A DNA stretch of 64,000 nt from Haloplanus sp. HW8-1 (GTDB lineage: Archaea; Halobacteriota; Halobacteria; Halobacteriales; Haloferacaceae). This document shows positions 43,751 through 52,446 of the stretch, piece after piece. The position numbers were made by a program, and so were the translations under genes. Numbering within the stretch: position 1 is the stretch's first letter; every line of letters begins with the position of its first letter. The notes below the pieces were generated by a model that did no database searches, was not told the DNA's origin, and saw only the letters and a program-made list of their open reading frames with translations. The stretch spans positions 806,001 through 870,000 of the forward strand of contig NZ_CP098518.1 in assembly GCF_023703795.1 (NCBI RefSeq), read 5' to 3'.

Positions 43751-44503
43751 TCACTCCGTGCGGGGGACGGCGACGGCGCCGGCGACGAAGAAGGCGGCCG
43801 CCAACACGGCGAGGACGGCGAGTGCGCCCGTCGGATCGCCGCCGTCGGCCGCGGTCCGCACCCCACGGGAGAAGTACGTCAGCGGCGAGAACGCCGTCAC
43901 AGGCCGGAACCACGCCGGCAGCATCGTCGGCGGGACGAGCGTCTCCGAGAGTGCCCAGACGGGCAGCGCCACGGCGTTGCTGGCGGCGATGACGCCGTCC
44001 TGTGAGTCGGCGATCCGGCCGAGGATCGCTCCCAGCCCACAGAAGAGCGCGACGCCGACGACCACCAGCGGTACGAGTGCCAGGAGCACCGGCCCGACGA
44101 CCACCTCGGCGCCCGTCACGATGACGACCAAGACCAGCAGGAGCAAGCCGGCGAGTCCGATGATGGCGACGTTGACGAGGGTGTGTGCCAGGAGCCACTC
44201 CCAGCGCCGAAGCGGCGTCGTCGCCAACTTCTCGAACCGGTTGCCGTCCCGGTGACGGGCGATGGTACTGCCGACCCGCGACAGCGGCGTGAACACGACG
44301 ACGACGGCCAGGTAGCCGGGGAGGTAGTACGACGGCTCCCGGGCGAACAGGCCGCCGCCGGTCGGCCGCGTTCCCACCAGGGCGCCGAAGATCAGGATGA
44401 GGAGGACGGGGAAAAAGAACGTGAAGAAGACGGCCGTCTTCCGACGGACGAACGACCGGAGGGCGCCGACGAACGTGGACCGAATCCGCCGACGCCGGCT
44501 CAT
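43751..44503 (-). CDS. ABC-2 type transporter permease
   Basis: 250 residues with six hydrophobic segments: after a basic start (SRRRRIRSTFVGALRSFVRRK) come FFTFFFPVLLILIFGALVG, then further helices to about 245. This is the layout of ABC-2 exporters (DrrB/ABC2 type). Substrate unknown. It is the second gene of a two-gene operon with the ATPase, overlapping by four bases, and its stop faces the PH-domain gene with three bases between. Confidence 0.87.
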   Translation of the reverse strand: MSRRRRIRSTFVGALRSFVRRKTAVFFTFFFPVLLILIFGALVGTRPTGGGLFAREPSYYLPGYLAVVVVFTPLSRVGSTIARHRDGNRFEKLATTPLRRWEWLLAHTLVNVAIIGLAGLLLLVLVVIVTGAEVVVGPVLLALVPLVVVGVALFCGLGAILGRIADSQDGVIAASNAVALPVWALSETLVPPTMLPAWFRPVTAFSPLTYFSRGVRTAADGGDPTGALAVLAVLAAAFFVAGAVAVPRTE

Positions 44504-45453
44504 CGCTCGCCCTCCGTCTCGGTCGGCGTGGCGGGTCCGGTCGCGTCCGCCGGGGCGATCGATTCGCCGGTGAGACGGAGGTAGACGTCCTCGAGCCCGG
44601 GTTCAGCCCAGGTGAACGAGTCGACGTCTACGCCCTCGGCTTCGAGCGTCGCGACGACGTCGCCGACGTCGGCGAGTGCGACGTCACGGACCACCAGTCG
44701 CCCGTCGCGTTCGGCCACCTCGGCGCCGAGGGCAGTCGAGAGCGCGTCCCGGTCGACGGGCCGGGTGGCGTCGACGAGCAGGTGACTGTCGCCACCGTGC
44801 TCCGCGATCAACGCGGCCGGCGTCCCGACAGCGACGAGGCGTCCGGTGCGGAGCAGGCCGACCCGATCCGCGAGGCGTTCGACCTCCGCCATGGAATGAC
44901 TGGTGAGCAACACGGTCGTACCCCCGGCCGCCAGGTCGTCGATCAGGGTCCACAGCGACCGCCGACCGGCGGGGTCGATGCCGGTCGTCGGCTCGTCGAG
45001 AAAGAGCACGTCGGGGTCGTTCACGAGCGCCGTGCCGACGCAGGCGCGGCGCTGTTGGCCCCCCGAGAGGTTCTGGTACCAGGTGTCGGCATCGTCGGAG
45101 AGCCCCACGTCGCAGAGGACGGCCTCGACGGACCGGGCGTCGTCGTAGAGACCGGCGTAGTAGGCGATCAGTTCGCGGGCGGTGAGCCGGTCCGCGGGGC
45201 GAAACGACTGGGGGAGCAGGCCCACGCGTGCGGCGTCGACGTTGCCGGGGGCGACCCCCAGTACGCGGACGGTCCCCTCACAGCGCGTCGTCCCGGTGAG
45301 CGCCCGGACGAGCGTCGTCTTGCCGGCGCCGTTCGGCCCGACCAGGCCGAACACCTCGCCGGTGGGAATCGACAGCGAGACGCCGTCCAGCGCGACGGCG
45401 TCGCCGTACTGCTTGCGCACGTCGTCGGCGACGAGTACCTCTGCCTCGGCCAT
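44500..45453 (-). CDS. ABC transporter ATP-binding protein (drug/lipid exporter type)
   Basis: 317 residues. Walker A GPNGAGKTT near residue 39, Q-loop LLPQSFRPADRLT, signature LSGGQQRR, Walker B VLFLDEPTTGID and switch His in LLTSHSMAE. The C-terminal 100-residue extension (residues ~220-310) is usual for CcmA/DrrA-like exporters. It powers the adjacent permease. Substrate not shown. Confidence 0.93.
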   Translation of the reverse strand: MAEAEVLVADDVRKQYGDAVALDGVSLSIPTGEVFGLVGPNGAGKTTLVRALTGTTRCEGTVRVLGVAPGNVDAARVGLLPQSFRPADRLTARELIAYYAGLYDDARSVEAVLCDVGLSDDADTWYQNLSGGQQRRACVGTALVNDPDVLFLDEPTTGIDPAGRRSLWTLIDDLAAGGTTVLLTSHSMAEVERLADRVGLLRTGRLVAVGTPAALIAEHGGDSHLLVDATRPVDRDALSTALGAEVAERDGRLVVRDVALADVGDVVATLEAEGVDVDSFTWAEPGLEDVYLRLTGESIAPADATGPATPTETEGER

Positions 45454-45525
45454 ACCTGAGGCTCGCGAGGGTGGCGAGGTAAGGATTCCCCTTCGGTGCT
45501 GTCCAGTGGCGTCCGAGCCGACAGT

Positions 45526-45759
45526 TCACACCCGGCTTCGGACCATCGCGGCCAACTCGTCCACGTCGTAATCGCCGTCCTCGTCCTTGTCGTAGATGGT
45601 GTCGCCGTCGACGTGCACCCGGAAGACGCCTTTCTCGCCGGTCACGAGCGCCACGGAGTCGAGGTCCTCGCCCAGCGCCGTGAGCAGGGCGTGCTGGATG
45701 CTTTCGGCACGGTCGAGGAAGCCACACGGAACACAGTACTCGATGGCCACGTCAGTCAT
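45526..45759 (-). CDS. Rdx/SelW-family thioredoxin-like protein
   Basis: 77 residues. VAIEYCVPCGFLDRAESI carries the redox pair Cys9-Cys12 on the thioredoxin-like fold of selenoprotein W relatives (Cys in place of selenocysteine), followed by VALVTGEKGVFRVHVDGDTIYD. Redox partner unknown. A TATA-like box on the minus strand (45784-45790) lies 28 bases upstream, supporting this start as leaderless. Confidence 0.9.
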   Translation of the reverse strand: MTDVAIEYCVPCGFLDRAESIQHALLTALGEDLDSVALVTGEKGVFRVHVDGDTIYDKDEDGDYDVDELAAMVRSRV

Positions 45760-45783
45760 GGTCGACCGTTAGGGAAGCGGCGG

Positions 45784-45790
45784 CATAAAT
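45784..45790 (-). promoter_or_regulatory. TATA box of the SelW-like gene
   Basis: Minus-strand ATTTATG centred about 28 bases before the ATG at 45759. Confidence 0.6.
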
Positions 45791-45814
45791 CCCGCCCCGT
45801 CCGACTCGGGACGA

Positions 45815-46966
45815 TCAGCCGTCGATCCGGGTGTGTCCCGTGCGGCGGCGCTCGACGAACGCCCAGTCGATGTCGACGCCGAGTCCCGGGTCGTCGGGGA
45901 CGGGCATCCGGCCGTCGCCGTCGATCGCCTCGGGTTCGCCCTCGAACCCCTGATTCAGGATCCAGTTGCTCTCGGGGTTGAGAAGGCCGTGTTCGAAGTA
46001 GTTGGAGTTGCGCAACGCGCTCATCAGGTGGGCGTGTGCCGGGCCGCCGAGCAGGAGTTCCACGTCGACGCCGAAGGACTCGGCGGTCTCCGCGATTTTG
46101 AGCGCCCCCGTGATGCCGCCGTCGAGGTGGGCGCTCGCCCGGACGAGATCCGTCGCCTCCGTGGCGAGGCTGCCGGCGGTGCCGTACGGCCCCGTGCGGA
46201 CGTGTTCGAGGCCGAGCATCGGCGTGTCGAGTTCGGCGACGAGTTTCCTGACCGCCCGCTCGCTCACGCCGCCGTCGTGGAACGGATCCTCGTACCAGAA
46301 GAACCCGAGGTCGTCGAGCGCCCGCCCGACCGCTAGAGCGTCGGCGTAGGTCCGATAGAGGCTGGAGGCGTCGAGCATGAGATCCAGTCGGTCGCCGACA
46401 CGCTCGGCGAGTGCCTCGCAGATGGCGACGTCGAGGTCGGGATCGACGGCGGGGTGGCCGTGGAACTTGAACCCGCCGTAACCACGGTCGAGACAGGTCT
46501 CGGCGAAGTCTGCGACGGCCTCGGGGCCGTCGAGTCCGCCGTTGTCGTCGACGAACATCGTCGAGGCGTACGTCGGAAGCGAGTCGCGGCCGCCGCCGAG
46601 CAGCGTCGAGACGCTCTCGCCGTAGTGCCGGCCGGCGAGATCCCAGAGCGCGACGTCGATGGGGCCGACCCCGAAGCGATCGGTGTGTCTGAGCGCCCGC
46701 CAGCAGTCCTGCCAGATCTCTCGCCGTGCCAGCGGATCACGGCCAAGGACGTGTTCCTCGGCCACCATCCGTATCTGTGCGATCATGGGCGGTGTGAACG
46801 AGAATCCGCGGTACCGTCCCTCCGTGCCGTCGGCGGTCCGGATCGTGAGGACGAACCCGGGCGGTTCGAGCGTCGAGTCGGGGTCGTACACCCAGTTGCC
46901 GTCGACGGTCCCCGTCCGTGGCACCTCGTAGTCGAACTCGTGGATCTCGATCTCGCTGATGCGCAT
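45815..46966 (-). CDS. Enolase-superfamily enzyme (mandelate racemase / muconate cycloisomerase group)
   Basis: 383 residues. N-terminal capping domain (about 1-120) and a (beta/alpha)8 barrel. Metal ligands fit Asp in DLMLDASSLY, Glu in FFWYEDPFH and a further acidic/His position in LGLEHVRTG. The FKFHGHP strand resembles the K-x-K/H site of the sugar-acid dehydratase subgroup. The product is likely a sugar-acid or related dehydratase or racemase; the substrate is not evident. No sugar catabolism genes are adjacent. The ATG at 46966 starts exactly at the family N-terminus (MRISEIEIHEFDY). Confidence 0.87.
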   Translation of the reverse strand: MRISEIEIHEFDYEVPRTGTVDGNWVYDPDSTLEPPGFVLTIRTADGTEGRYRGFSFTPPMIAQIRMVAEEHVLGRDPLARREIWQDCWRALRHTDRFGVGPIDVALWDLAGRHYGESVSTLLGGGRDSLPTYASTMFVDDNGGLDGPEAVADFAETCLDRGYGGFKFHGHPAVDPDLDVAICEALAERVGDRLDLMLDASSLYRTYADALAVGRALDDLGFFWYEDPFHDGGVSERAVRKLVAELDTPMLGLEHVRTGPYGTAGSLATEATDLVRASAHLDGGITGALKIAETAESFGVDVELLLGGPAHAHLMSALRNSNYFEHGLLNPESNWILNQGFEGEPEAIDGDGRMPVPDDPGLGVDIDWAFVERRRTGHTRIDG

Positions 46967-47057
46967 CGGGGGAGTGTCGACCGCGTCGAGCAAAGATCTT
47001 GGGACGACGACACATACTGAATCGACGACGGACGGAGTCCCACGAATCGGCGGAGAG

Positions 47058-47213
47058 TTACTCCGGCCGCGGCCGACTGAGGTTCCGCAACGTACCCTCA
47101 CACTCCGGACAGCAGGTCGGGGACTCCGCGCTACAGAGCCGTGCACCACACTCCAGACACTCGTACAGTTGTTCGTCCAGATCACAGGGGGCAGGATCCG
47201 ACGGCGTTGGCAT
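47058..47213 (-). CDS. Small zinc-ribbon protein (rubrerythrin-like domain)
   Basis: 51 residues. Two Cys pairs, CLEC (about 19-22) and CPEC (about 35-38), around the body of a short zinc ribbon, with a third Cys pair part nearby (SPTCCPEC). Ends TLRNLSRPRPE. Similar small proteins in haloarchaea are annotated as rubrerythrin-like. A TATA-like box about 27 bases upstream supports the start. Likely role unknown, perhaps binding nucleic acid or a protein partner. Confidence 0.75.
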   Translation of the reverse strand: MPTPSDPAPCDLDEQLYECLECGARLCSAESPTCCPECEGTLRNLSRPRPE

Positions 47214-47388
47214 ACGTCCGCACACACGTCCATGATTCATGTTAACTCTTATCTGTGTCGTCGAGAACTGAACGTACGTCGAACGACGGCCCCAGACACG
47301 CTCGCGGTCGGACCCTGCGATCGGTTCGTCGTCGCTGGGGGCAGGACGGGAACGTTCCATCGGGTGGATCGAGCGCAGTCGCCGCCCC

Positions 47389-47396
47389 GTTTTTTG
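47389..47396 (+). promoter_or_regulatory. TATA-like box of the tandem UspA gene
   Basis: GTTTTTTG centred 28 bases before the ATG at 47421. Confidence 0.5.
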
Positions 47397-47420
47397 TCCC
47401 TGGCCCGCGTCGACTGTCGC

Positions 47421-48302
47421 ATGTTCGACAGGATCCTCTTTCCGACCGACGGCAGCGACGGGGCGACCGCCGCCTTCGGGCATGTCCTCGACCTCGCGGC
47501 CGCCCACGACGCCACGGTGTACGTCCTCAACGTCGCGGATACGGCGCGTGACAGCGTCACGCAGGTTCGAGGACGGGTGATCGACGCCCTCGAACGCGAG
47601 GGTGCCCGCACCGTCAAAGAGACGGCCGAACGGGCGAGCGATCGGGGCGTCGCGACCGTCACCGAGGTGTTGCAGGGCGAGCCATACAGCACCATCGTCG
47701 ACTACGCGGCCACAAACGACGTCGACCTCGCCGTCATGCCGACCCACGGCCGGCGTGGACTCGAACGGTTCCTTCTCGGGAGTACGACCGAGCGGGTGGT
47801 CCGTCGGTCCGAGGTTCCCGTTCTCACGATCCGACCGGACGAGGACGTGACAGCCCGTCATCCCTACCGGAACGTGCTGGTGCCGACCGACGGGAGCGAC
47901 CCGTCGGCGGCGGCGCTCGATCTGGCGGTCGACGTGGTCGGCGACGGCGGACCGGGGCTCCACCTCCTCTCCGTGGTCGACGTGGCCAGCCTCGGGATCG
48001 AGGTCAGAACCGACATCGCGGTCGACGCACTGGAGGAGAGGGCAAACGAGATCCTGGAGACGGCCGAAGGCACCGCGGCGGCGGGGGGCGTCGCTCCGGC
48101 CGCGACGACGGTGGAGTACGGCACCTCGATCGCCCGCGTCGTCCGGTCGTACGTCGCGGATCATGACGTCGACCTCGTGATCGTCGGGACACACGGACGA
48201 ACGGGCTTCGACCGGTACGTCCTGGGGAGCGTCACGGAAAAGCTCGTGCGGACGGCCCCCGTTCCGGTCCTGACGGTTCGGGGATCGTCGGCGGTACCCT
48301 GA
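47421..48302 (+). CDS. Universal stress protein, two UspA domains
   Basis: 293 residues. Two tandem domains (about 1-140 and 150-290). Each begins with the nucleotide site (ILFPTDGSDG; VLVPTDGSDP) and ends with a G-x2-G-x9-G-S/T ATP loop (HGRRGLERFLLGST; HGRTGFDRYVLGSV). ATP binding is therefore likely in both. Fused UspA pairs are common in haloarchaea and respond to stress. It is followed 81 bases later by the HemAT gene on the same strand, which has its own TATA box. Confidence 0.93.
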   Translation: MFDRILFPTDGSDGATAAFGHVLDLAAAHDATVYVLNVADTARDSVTQVRGRVIDALEREGARTVKETAERASDRGVATVTEVLQGEPYSTIVDYAATNDVDLAVMPTHGRRGLERFLLGSTTERVVRRSEVPVLTIRPDEDVTARHPYRNVLVPTDGSDPSAAALDLAVDVVGDGGPGLHLLSVVDVASLGIEVRTDIAVDALEERANEILETAEGTAAAGGVAPAATTVEYGTSIARVVRSYVADHDVDLVIVGTHGRTGFDRYVLGSVTEKLVRTAPVPVLTVRGSSAVP

Positions 48303-48351
48303 GCGACGACGCCGAGGCGGACGATTATCACGCACGGGAATCGGCGGATAG

Positions 48352-48358
48352 CTTTATC
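48352..48358 (+). promoter_or_regulatory. TATA box of the HemAT gene
   Basis: CTTTATC centred 29 bases before the ATG at 48384. Confidence 0.55.
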
Positions 48359-48383
48359 GCCCCGACTCGCCGACGGTGGGGGC

Positions 48384-49904
48384 ATGCAGGACTTCGAATC
48401 GGCGTTCGGTCAAGGGGGTCTGAACGATCAGGTCTCGGCCGACGCCCTCATGGACGAGTGCGGGCTGGACGAGAGCGAAATCGCGTGGCGGAAGGACTTC
48501 GTCGGCTTCGACGAGGCCGATGCGCGCCGCCTCGAAGGGCTCGACGAACTGTTTCGTGAACGGGCCGACCAGATCGCCGACGACTTCTACGACAATCTGA
48601 CCGGGTACGACGAGACGCGGGCGGTGATCGACCGCTCGGAGAAGGGTATCGAACAACTGAAGCGGACACAGTCCGCGTATCTCGTCTCGCTCGCCGACGG
48701 GGAGTACGGCGCCGACTACTTCCGGAACCGTGCCCGGATCGGGAAGCTCCACGACCTGCTGGACATGCCGATAAAGCAGTATATCGGTCAGTACGGCGTC
48801 TACTACGACCTCCTCGTTCCCCTGCTGATGGAGCGGACGGCGGACCGCCTCCTCGGCCACCTCGACGAGGCAGCCGGCGTCGACGACGCGGCCGTCGAGG
48901 ATCTCGTCCGGTCGGAACTCGACGAGGGTCTGGCGGAGATCCTCTCGGTCCTCCGCATCATCAACCTCGACATGCAGGTGGTCGCGGACACCTACATCCA
49001 CTCGTACAACCGGCGACTCGAAGCGACGATCGACGAGCGCGAAAAGTTGATGGACGGGGTCGAACGCGACCTCGCGGAGCCGGTGGCCACCCTTCGGGAG
49101 TCCGCGGAGGACGTGGCCGAGAGTGCGGGGTCGATCAGCGACCTCGCGGACGAACAGGCCGACACCATGGGAGAGGTCGCCGGCGAGGTGTCGAACATGA
49201 GCGCGACCGTCGAGGAGATAGCCTCCACGGCCGACGAGGTGGCGGCCACCAGCGACCGTGCCGAGGAACTGGCTGCCGAAGGTCGAGAGGCGGCGACCGA
49301 GTCGATCGCGGTGATGCAGCAGGTGAGCGAATCGGCCCGGGAGGTGACGGCGGACGTCGACGACCTGGAAGAGCGGATCGACGAGATCGACGAGGTCGTC
49401 GAGGTGATCAACGACATCTCGGACCAGACGAACCTGCTAGCACTCAACGCCTCGATCGAGGCAGCCCGCGCGGGCGAGGCCGGCGACGGCTTCGCCGTCG
49501 TCGCCGACGAGGTGAAAGGCCTCGCCGAGGAGTCACAGCGACACGCTGGCGAGATCGAGGCGATGGTCGCCGATATCAAATCCGAGACCGCGGCGGCGGT
49601 CGAAAGCCTGGAAGCGACGGCCGAAGAGGTCGAACGGGGCGTCGAAGGGGTTGAGGACGCGATGACCAAACTCGAGCGGATCGTCGACGTCATCGCCGAC
49701 GCCTCGCAGGGGATTCGCGAGGTGTCGACGGCGACCGACGATCAGGCGGCCTCGACCGAGGAGGTCGCCGGTATGATCGACCGACTGGTGGATCGTGCCG
49801 ATCGGGTGGCCGAGGAGGTAGAGCGCGTCGCCGCGGCCAACGAACGGCAGACAGAGCGAATCCGCGAGGTCGACGAGGCCGTCACTCGTCTGGGGACGAA
49901 CTGA
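48384..49904 (+). CDS. hemAT: Globin-coupled chemotaxis transducer (HemAT)
   Basis: 506 residues, soluble. Residues about 30-190 are a sensor globin with the proximal-His region RIGKLHDLLDMPIKQYIGQY. After a helical linker, residues about 215-500 form the methyl-accepting coiled coil with the conserved hairpin tip DQTNLLALNASIEAARAGEA that contacts CheA/CheW. Haloarchaeal HemAT binds O2 and mediates aerophobic movement. No che genes adjacent. It fits the region's theme of redox and oxygen sensing; the nos genes 10 kb away suggest a facultative denitrifier (inference). Confidence 0.93.
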   Translation: MQDFESAFGQGGLNDQVSADALMDECGLDESEIAWRKDFVGFDEADARRLEGLDELFRERADQIADDFYDNLTGYDETRAVIDRSEKGIEQLKRTQSAYLVSLADGEYGADYFRNRARIGKLHDLLDMPIKQYIGQYGVYYDLLVPLLMERTADRLLGHLDEAAGVDDAAVEDLVRSELDEGLAEILSVLRIINLDMQVVADTYIHSYNRRLEATIDEREKLMDGVERDLAEPVATLRESAEDVAESAGSISDLADEQADTMGEVAGEVSNMSATVEEIASTADEVAATSDRAEELAAEGREAATESIAVMQQVSESAREVTADVDDLEERIDEIDEVVEVINDISDQTNLLALNASIEAARAGEAGDGFAVVADEVKGLAEESQRHAGEIEAMVADIKSETAAAVESLEATAEEVERGVEGVEDAMTKLERIVDVIADASQGIREVSTATDDQAASTEEVAGMIDRLVDRADRVAEEVERVAAANERQTERIREVDEAVTRLGTN

Positions 49905-49994
49905 CCGGCAGGTTCCCACGACTCGCGGGCGCACGTTCAATAACCTCGGGTGAGATGCCCGGCCCGTGCTCGGACGCCCGGAGGCGGTCACGTG

Positions 49995-50819
49995 ATGCTC
50001 GACCTGTTCACACGACTGTTCGGCACCGATCCACTGATCCACGGGGTCGTGGGCGGCGTCGTCATCGCGACGTTCAACCTGCTGGGGGCGTCGCTGGTGT
50101 TCGTCTGGCGGGATCCCTCCGAACGGGCGCTCGACGGGGCGCTCGGGTTCGCCGCGGGCGTGATGCTCGCCGCGAGTTTTACGAGCCTCATCATCCCGGG
50201 CATCGAGACGTATTCCGGCGGCGACCCGCTCCCGGTGTTGCTCGGTCTCGCGCTGGGTGCGCTCTTTCTCGACCGGTCGGACGCGCTGGTGCCCCACGCT
50301 CACTATCTCGTCACCGGCCGCCAACGGGACGACGCGGCCGGCGGGAACCGGAGCCTGCCGATCGACGACGAACGATTCGCGGGTGTCGTCCTGTTCGTCC
50401 TCGCGATCACGCTCCACAACATGCCGGAGGGGCTCGCCGTCGGCGTCGGCTTCGGGAGCGGCGACCTCGCCACGGCCGTGCCGCTGATGCTCGCCATCGG
50501 CATCCAGAACGTGCCGGAGGGTCTCGCCGTCTCGATCGCGGCCATCAACGCGGGACTGGATCGGCGGGCCTACGCCGTCTTCGCCGGGATCCGCTCGGGT
50601 GTCGTCGAGATCCCCCTGGCGATCCTCGGCGCGTACGCCGTCGGTGCGGTGTCGTCGCTCCTGCCGTACGCGATGGGCTTTGCCGCGGGCGCGATGCTGT
50701 TCGTCATCAGCGACGAGATCGTCCCGGAGACCCACACGGGGGGACACGAACGCGTCGCGACCCTCGGGACGCTCGCCGGGGTGATCGTGATGCTCTATCT
50801 CGACATCTCGCTCGGCTGA
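49995..50819 (+). CDS. ZIP-family metal transporter
   Basis: 274 residues with eight hydrophobic helices. The metal path in helices IV and V is visible: TLHNMPEGLAVGVGFG (His, Asn and Glu) and IQNVPEGLAVS. A His-containing loop lies at about residues 105-125 (VPHAHYLVTG). It probably brings in Zn2+ or another divalent metal. Start at 49995 is chosen since the first helix follows at once and a GGAGG lies ten bases upstream; TATA-like TTCAATAAC at 49936-49944. Confidence 0.9.
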   Translation: MLDLFTRLFGTDPLIHGVVGGVVIATFNLLGASLVFVWRDPSERALDGALGFAAGVMLAASFTSLIIPGIETYSGGDPLPVLLGLALGALFLDRSDALVPHAHYLVTGRQRDDAAGGNRSLPIDDERFAGVVLFVLAITLHNMPEGLAVGVGFGSGDLATAVPLMLAIGIQNVPEGLAVSIAAINAGLDRRAYAVFAGIRSGVVEIPLAILGAYAVGAVSSLLPYAMGFAAGAMLFVISDEIVPETHTGGHERVATLGTLAGVIVMLYLDISLG

Positions 50820-50900
50820 GCGGCGGGCGACGGCGCGACGACCGCCCCGGCAACGCACCGGAGCAGTCGAATTCTCATGCGTCTGGAAAGAGGGGGGCTC

Positions 50901-50907
50901 ATATATC
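50901..50907 (+). promoter_or_regulatory. TATA box of the zinc-ribbon gene
   Basis: ATATATC centred 27 bases before the ATG at 50931. Confidence 0.6.
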
Positions 50908-50930
50908 GGCGGCCTTCCTATCCATCAACG

Positions 50931-51110
50931 ATGAACGGGGGTACGGACCTGACGTTCCACTGCCCGACGTGTGACGAATCCATGGACGTGAACGCGCCGA
51001 TGCGGGAGGCGCTCCTAGAACACGGGTGTGTGGTCTGTGGAACCACCGTCCCTCGGAGTGCGTTCTCCTCCGCTTCTTCTCCCGGCGCCGACGGTGACGG
51101 CGAAGCCTGA
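50931..51110 (+). CDS. Small zinc-ribbon protein (DUF7560-like)
   Basis: 59 residues. Cys pairs CPTC (about 11-14) and CVVC (about 33-36) form a zinc ribbon; the C-terminus is Ser/Ala/Asp-rich. It resembles a haloarchaeal zinc-ribbon family I know as DUF7560. The start is set by the TATA box 27 bases upstream; an in-frame ATG at 50877 would lie upstream of that promoter. Confidence 0.75.
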   Translation: MNGGTDLTFHCPTCDESMDVNAPMREALLEHGCVVCGTTVPRSAFSSASSPGADGDGEA

Positions 51111-51193
51111 CCCGCGTCGGTCGACCCCGGTCGCGGCGGCCGAGTTGCATAATTATAAACGGTCGCCTCCCTTTCTCCCGACAGACGACACTA

Positions 51194-51640
51194 ATGACCG
51201 TGGAGCAACAGACCGCGATGACGGGGGCCGAAACCGACGCCCTCCTCGGACGTCACGAGACCGGCGTCCTCTCGCTCGCCCGCGAGGACGAACCCTACGC
51301 GGTGCCGATTTCGTACGGGTACGACGCGGGCGAACGCCAGTTCTGTATGCGACTGGTGTCCGCGCCGGGGAGCGGGAAACGTCGGTTTCTCGGCGACTCC
51401 CCGAAGGTTCGATTCGTCGTGTACGAGGAGCGCGAGACGACGTATCGGAGCGTCATCGCGGACGGGCGACTCGAACACCTCCCGAAGTCGGCACTCACGC
51501 CCGACCACGTCGAACGCTTCGGCGCGGCGAAGCGGCCGCTGTTCGAGATGTGGGGCGAACCGAAGGCGGAGCTGAACGTCGAACTCTACGAACTCTCGCC
51601 GGACGAACTGAGCGGCCGACGGATCGACATCGACCCCTGA
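51194..51640 (+). CDS. Pyridoxamine 5'-phosphate oxidase family protein
   Basis: 148 residues, a split-barrel flavin/F420 fold. Pattern: ETDALLGRHETGVLSLAREDEPYAVPISYGY, then KRRFLGDSPKVRFVVYEE and SVIADGRLEHL. In haloarchaea such proteins bind FMN or F420, or act as general flavin-binding stress proteins; true PNPOx activity is doubtful as the C-terminal substrate part is missing. A TATA-like AATTATAAAC at 51148-51157 precedes it. It converges on the HTH gene at 51648. Confidence 0.85.
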   Translation: MTVEQQTAMTGAETDALLGRHETGVLSLAREDEPYAVPISYGYDAGERQFCMRLVSAPGSGKRRFLGDSPKVRFVVYEERETTYRSVIADGRLEHLPKSALTPDHVERFGAAKRPLFEMWGEPKAELNVELYELSPDELSGRRIDIDP

Positions 51641-51647
51641 TCACGTT

Positions 51648-52301
51648 TCACTGTTCGAGGACGGCGTCCAGCAGTTTCGACTGTGCGGCACTCAAGTGTT
51701 CGCTGAACGTCGAGCGCGAGATGTCGAGGGCGTCCGCAACCTCGCCTGCGTTCGCACCCTTCGGGTGATCGAAGTAGCCCATCTCGTGGGCACGTTCGAG
51801 CACCTCGCGCTGTCGGGCGGTCAGTCGCCCCCGATCGACGAACACCAAGTCGTGGTCGGACGGATCCCCGTGGGATCGGAGGAGTCGACGGACGTCCACC
51901 TCGGGATACGCCTCGCGGAGCGTCGTGATGACTCCCCGAAGTTCGCTCATGTCGGCGGCATGAAAGACCAGATGCAGCATCCCGTCGCGCGTATGGACGT
52001 CGACGACCGGGCAGTCAAACGCCTCGACGCGCTCGCAGGGGCATCCCTGTCCGCGGGGGCGGCTGAACCGATACGTGGTCTTCGACCCATAGGTGAACAC
52101 GGGCTCTACGTCGCCGCCGGGTGGCGCCTCGACGGCCGTGTCTTCGAGCATGAACTCCTCGGTTACCCGGCCCGTGGCCTCCGGATCGATCCCCCTGGTG
52201 ACGGAGGAGGTGGGCGCACCGGCGTCCGCGGCGGCGCTCGCGACGGGACAACTGCCGTCGGCGTCGACCCGCAGTTCCGCCCGAATGCCTGTCGCCATCA
52301 T
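51648..52301 (-). CDS. Bat-type HTH-10 transcriptional regulator
   Basis: 217 residues. The C-terminal ~60 residues carry the bacterio-opsin-activator HTH: LTARQREVLERAHEMGYFDHPKGANAGEVADALDISRSTFSEHL (about 155-200). The N-terminal half is a small sensor-like domain with two Cys-containing stretches (RGQGCPCERVEAFDCP). This is a common haloarchaeal regulator class with unknown ligands. ATGATG at the start allows two adjacent starts. A TATA-like TTAGGAA lies 27 bases upstream, and a composite palindrome lies beyond it. Confidence 0.88.
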   Translation of the reverse strand: MMATGIRAELRVDADGSCPVASAAADAGAPTSSVTRGIDPEATGRVTEEFMLEDTAVEAPPGGDVEPVFTYGSKTTYRFSRPRGQGCPCERVEAFDCPVVDVHTRDGMLHLVFHAADMSELRGVITTLREAYPEVDVRRLLRSHGDPSDHDLVFVDRGRLTARQREVLERAHEMGYFDHPKGANAGEVADALDISRSTFSEHLSAAQSKLLDAVLEQ

Positions 52302-52340
52302 CCGCGGCTTTGCGGGCCAGGTTCCTAAGCTTGGCCATCC

Positions 52341-52365
52341 GTCCCCGCCCGTTCCGGGCGGGGAC
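52341..52365 (-). repeat. Double hairpin element, copy 2: GC hairpin part
   Basis: GTCCCCGCCC pairs perfectly with GGGCGGGGAC across a 5-base loop (10-bp stem). Read on the minus strand it follows a CCCACG palindrome (52416-52397) and has GGAAC in the loop, the same order and loop bases as the element at 32949-32985. Confidence 0.65.
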
Positions 52366-52387
52366 GCCGACCGGAGGGAGCGTTTCG

Positions 52388-52396
52388 CTTATAAAC
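52388..52396 (+). promoter_or_regulatory. TATA box of the ArsR-like gene
   Basis: CTTATAAAC, close to consensus, about 55 bases before the ATG at 52447, so transcription should start near 52420 with a leader of about 27 bases. A 20-bp palindrome begins one base after it. Confidence 0.65.
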
Positions 52397-52416
52397 CACC
52401 CACGATATCGTGGGTG
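52397..52416. promoter_or_regulatory. 20-bp perfect palindrome directly after the TATA box
   Basis: CACCCACGATATCGTGGGTG is its own complement. It occupies the space between the TATA box and the expected start of transcription, where a bound protein would block the polymerase. It could be an autoregulatory operator for the winged-helix gene downstream, or a hairpin of a dispersed element. Confidence 0.6.
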
Positions 52417-52446
52417 TAGACTGGTTGTCCCCCAGCGAGTACGTGT

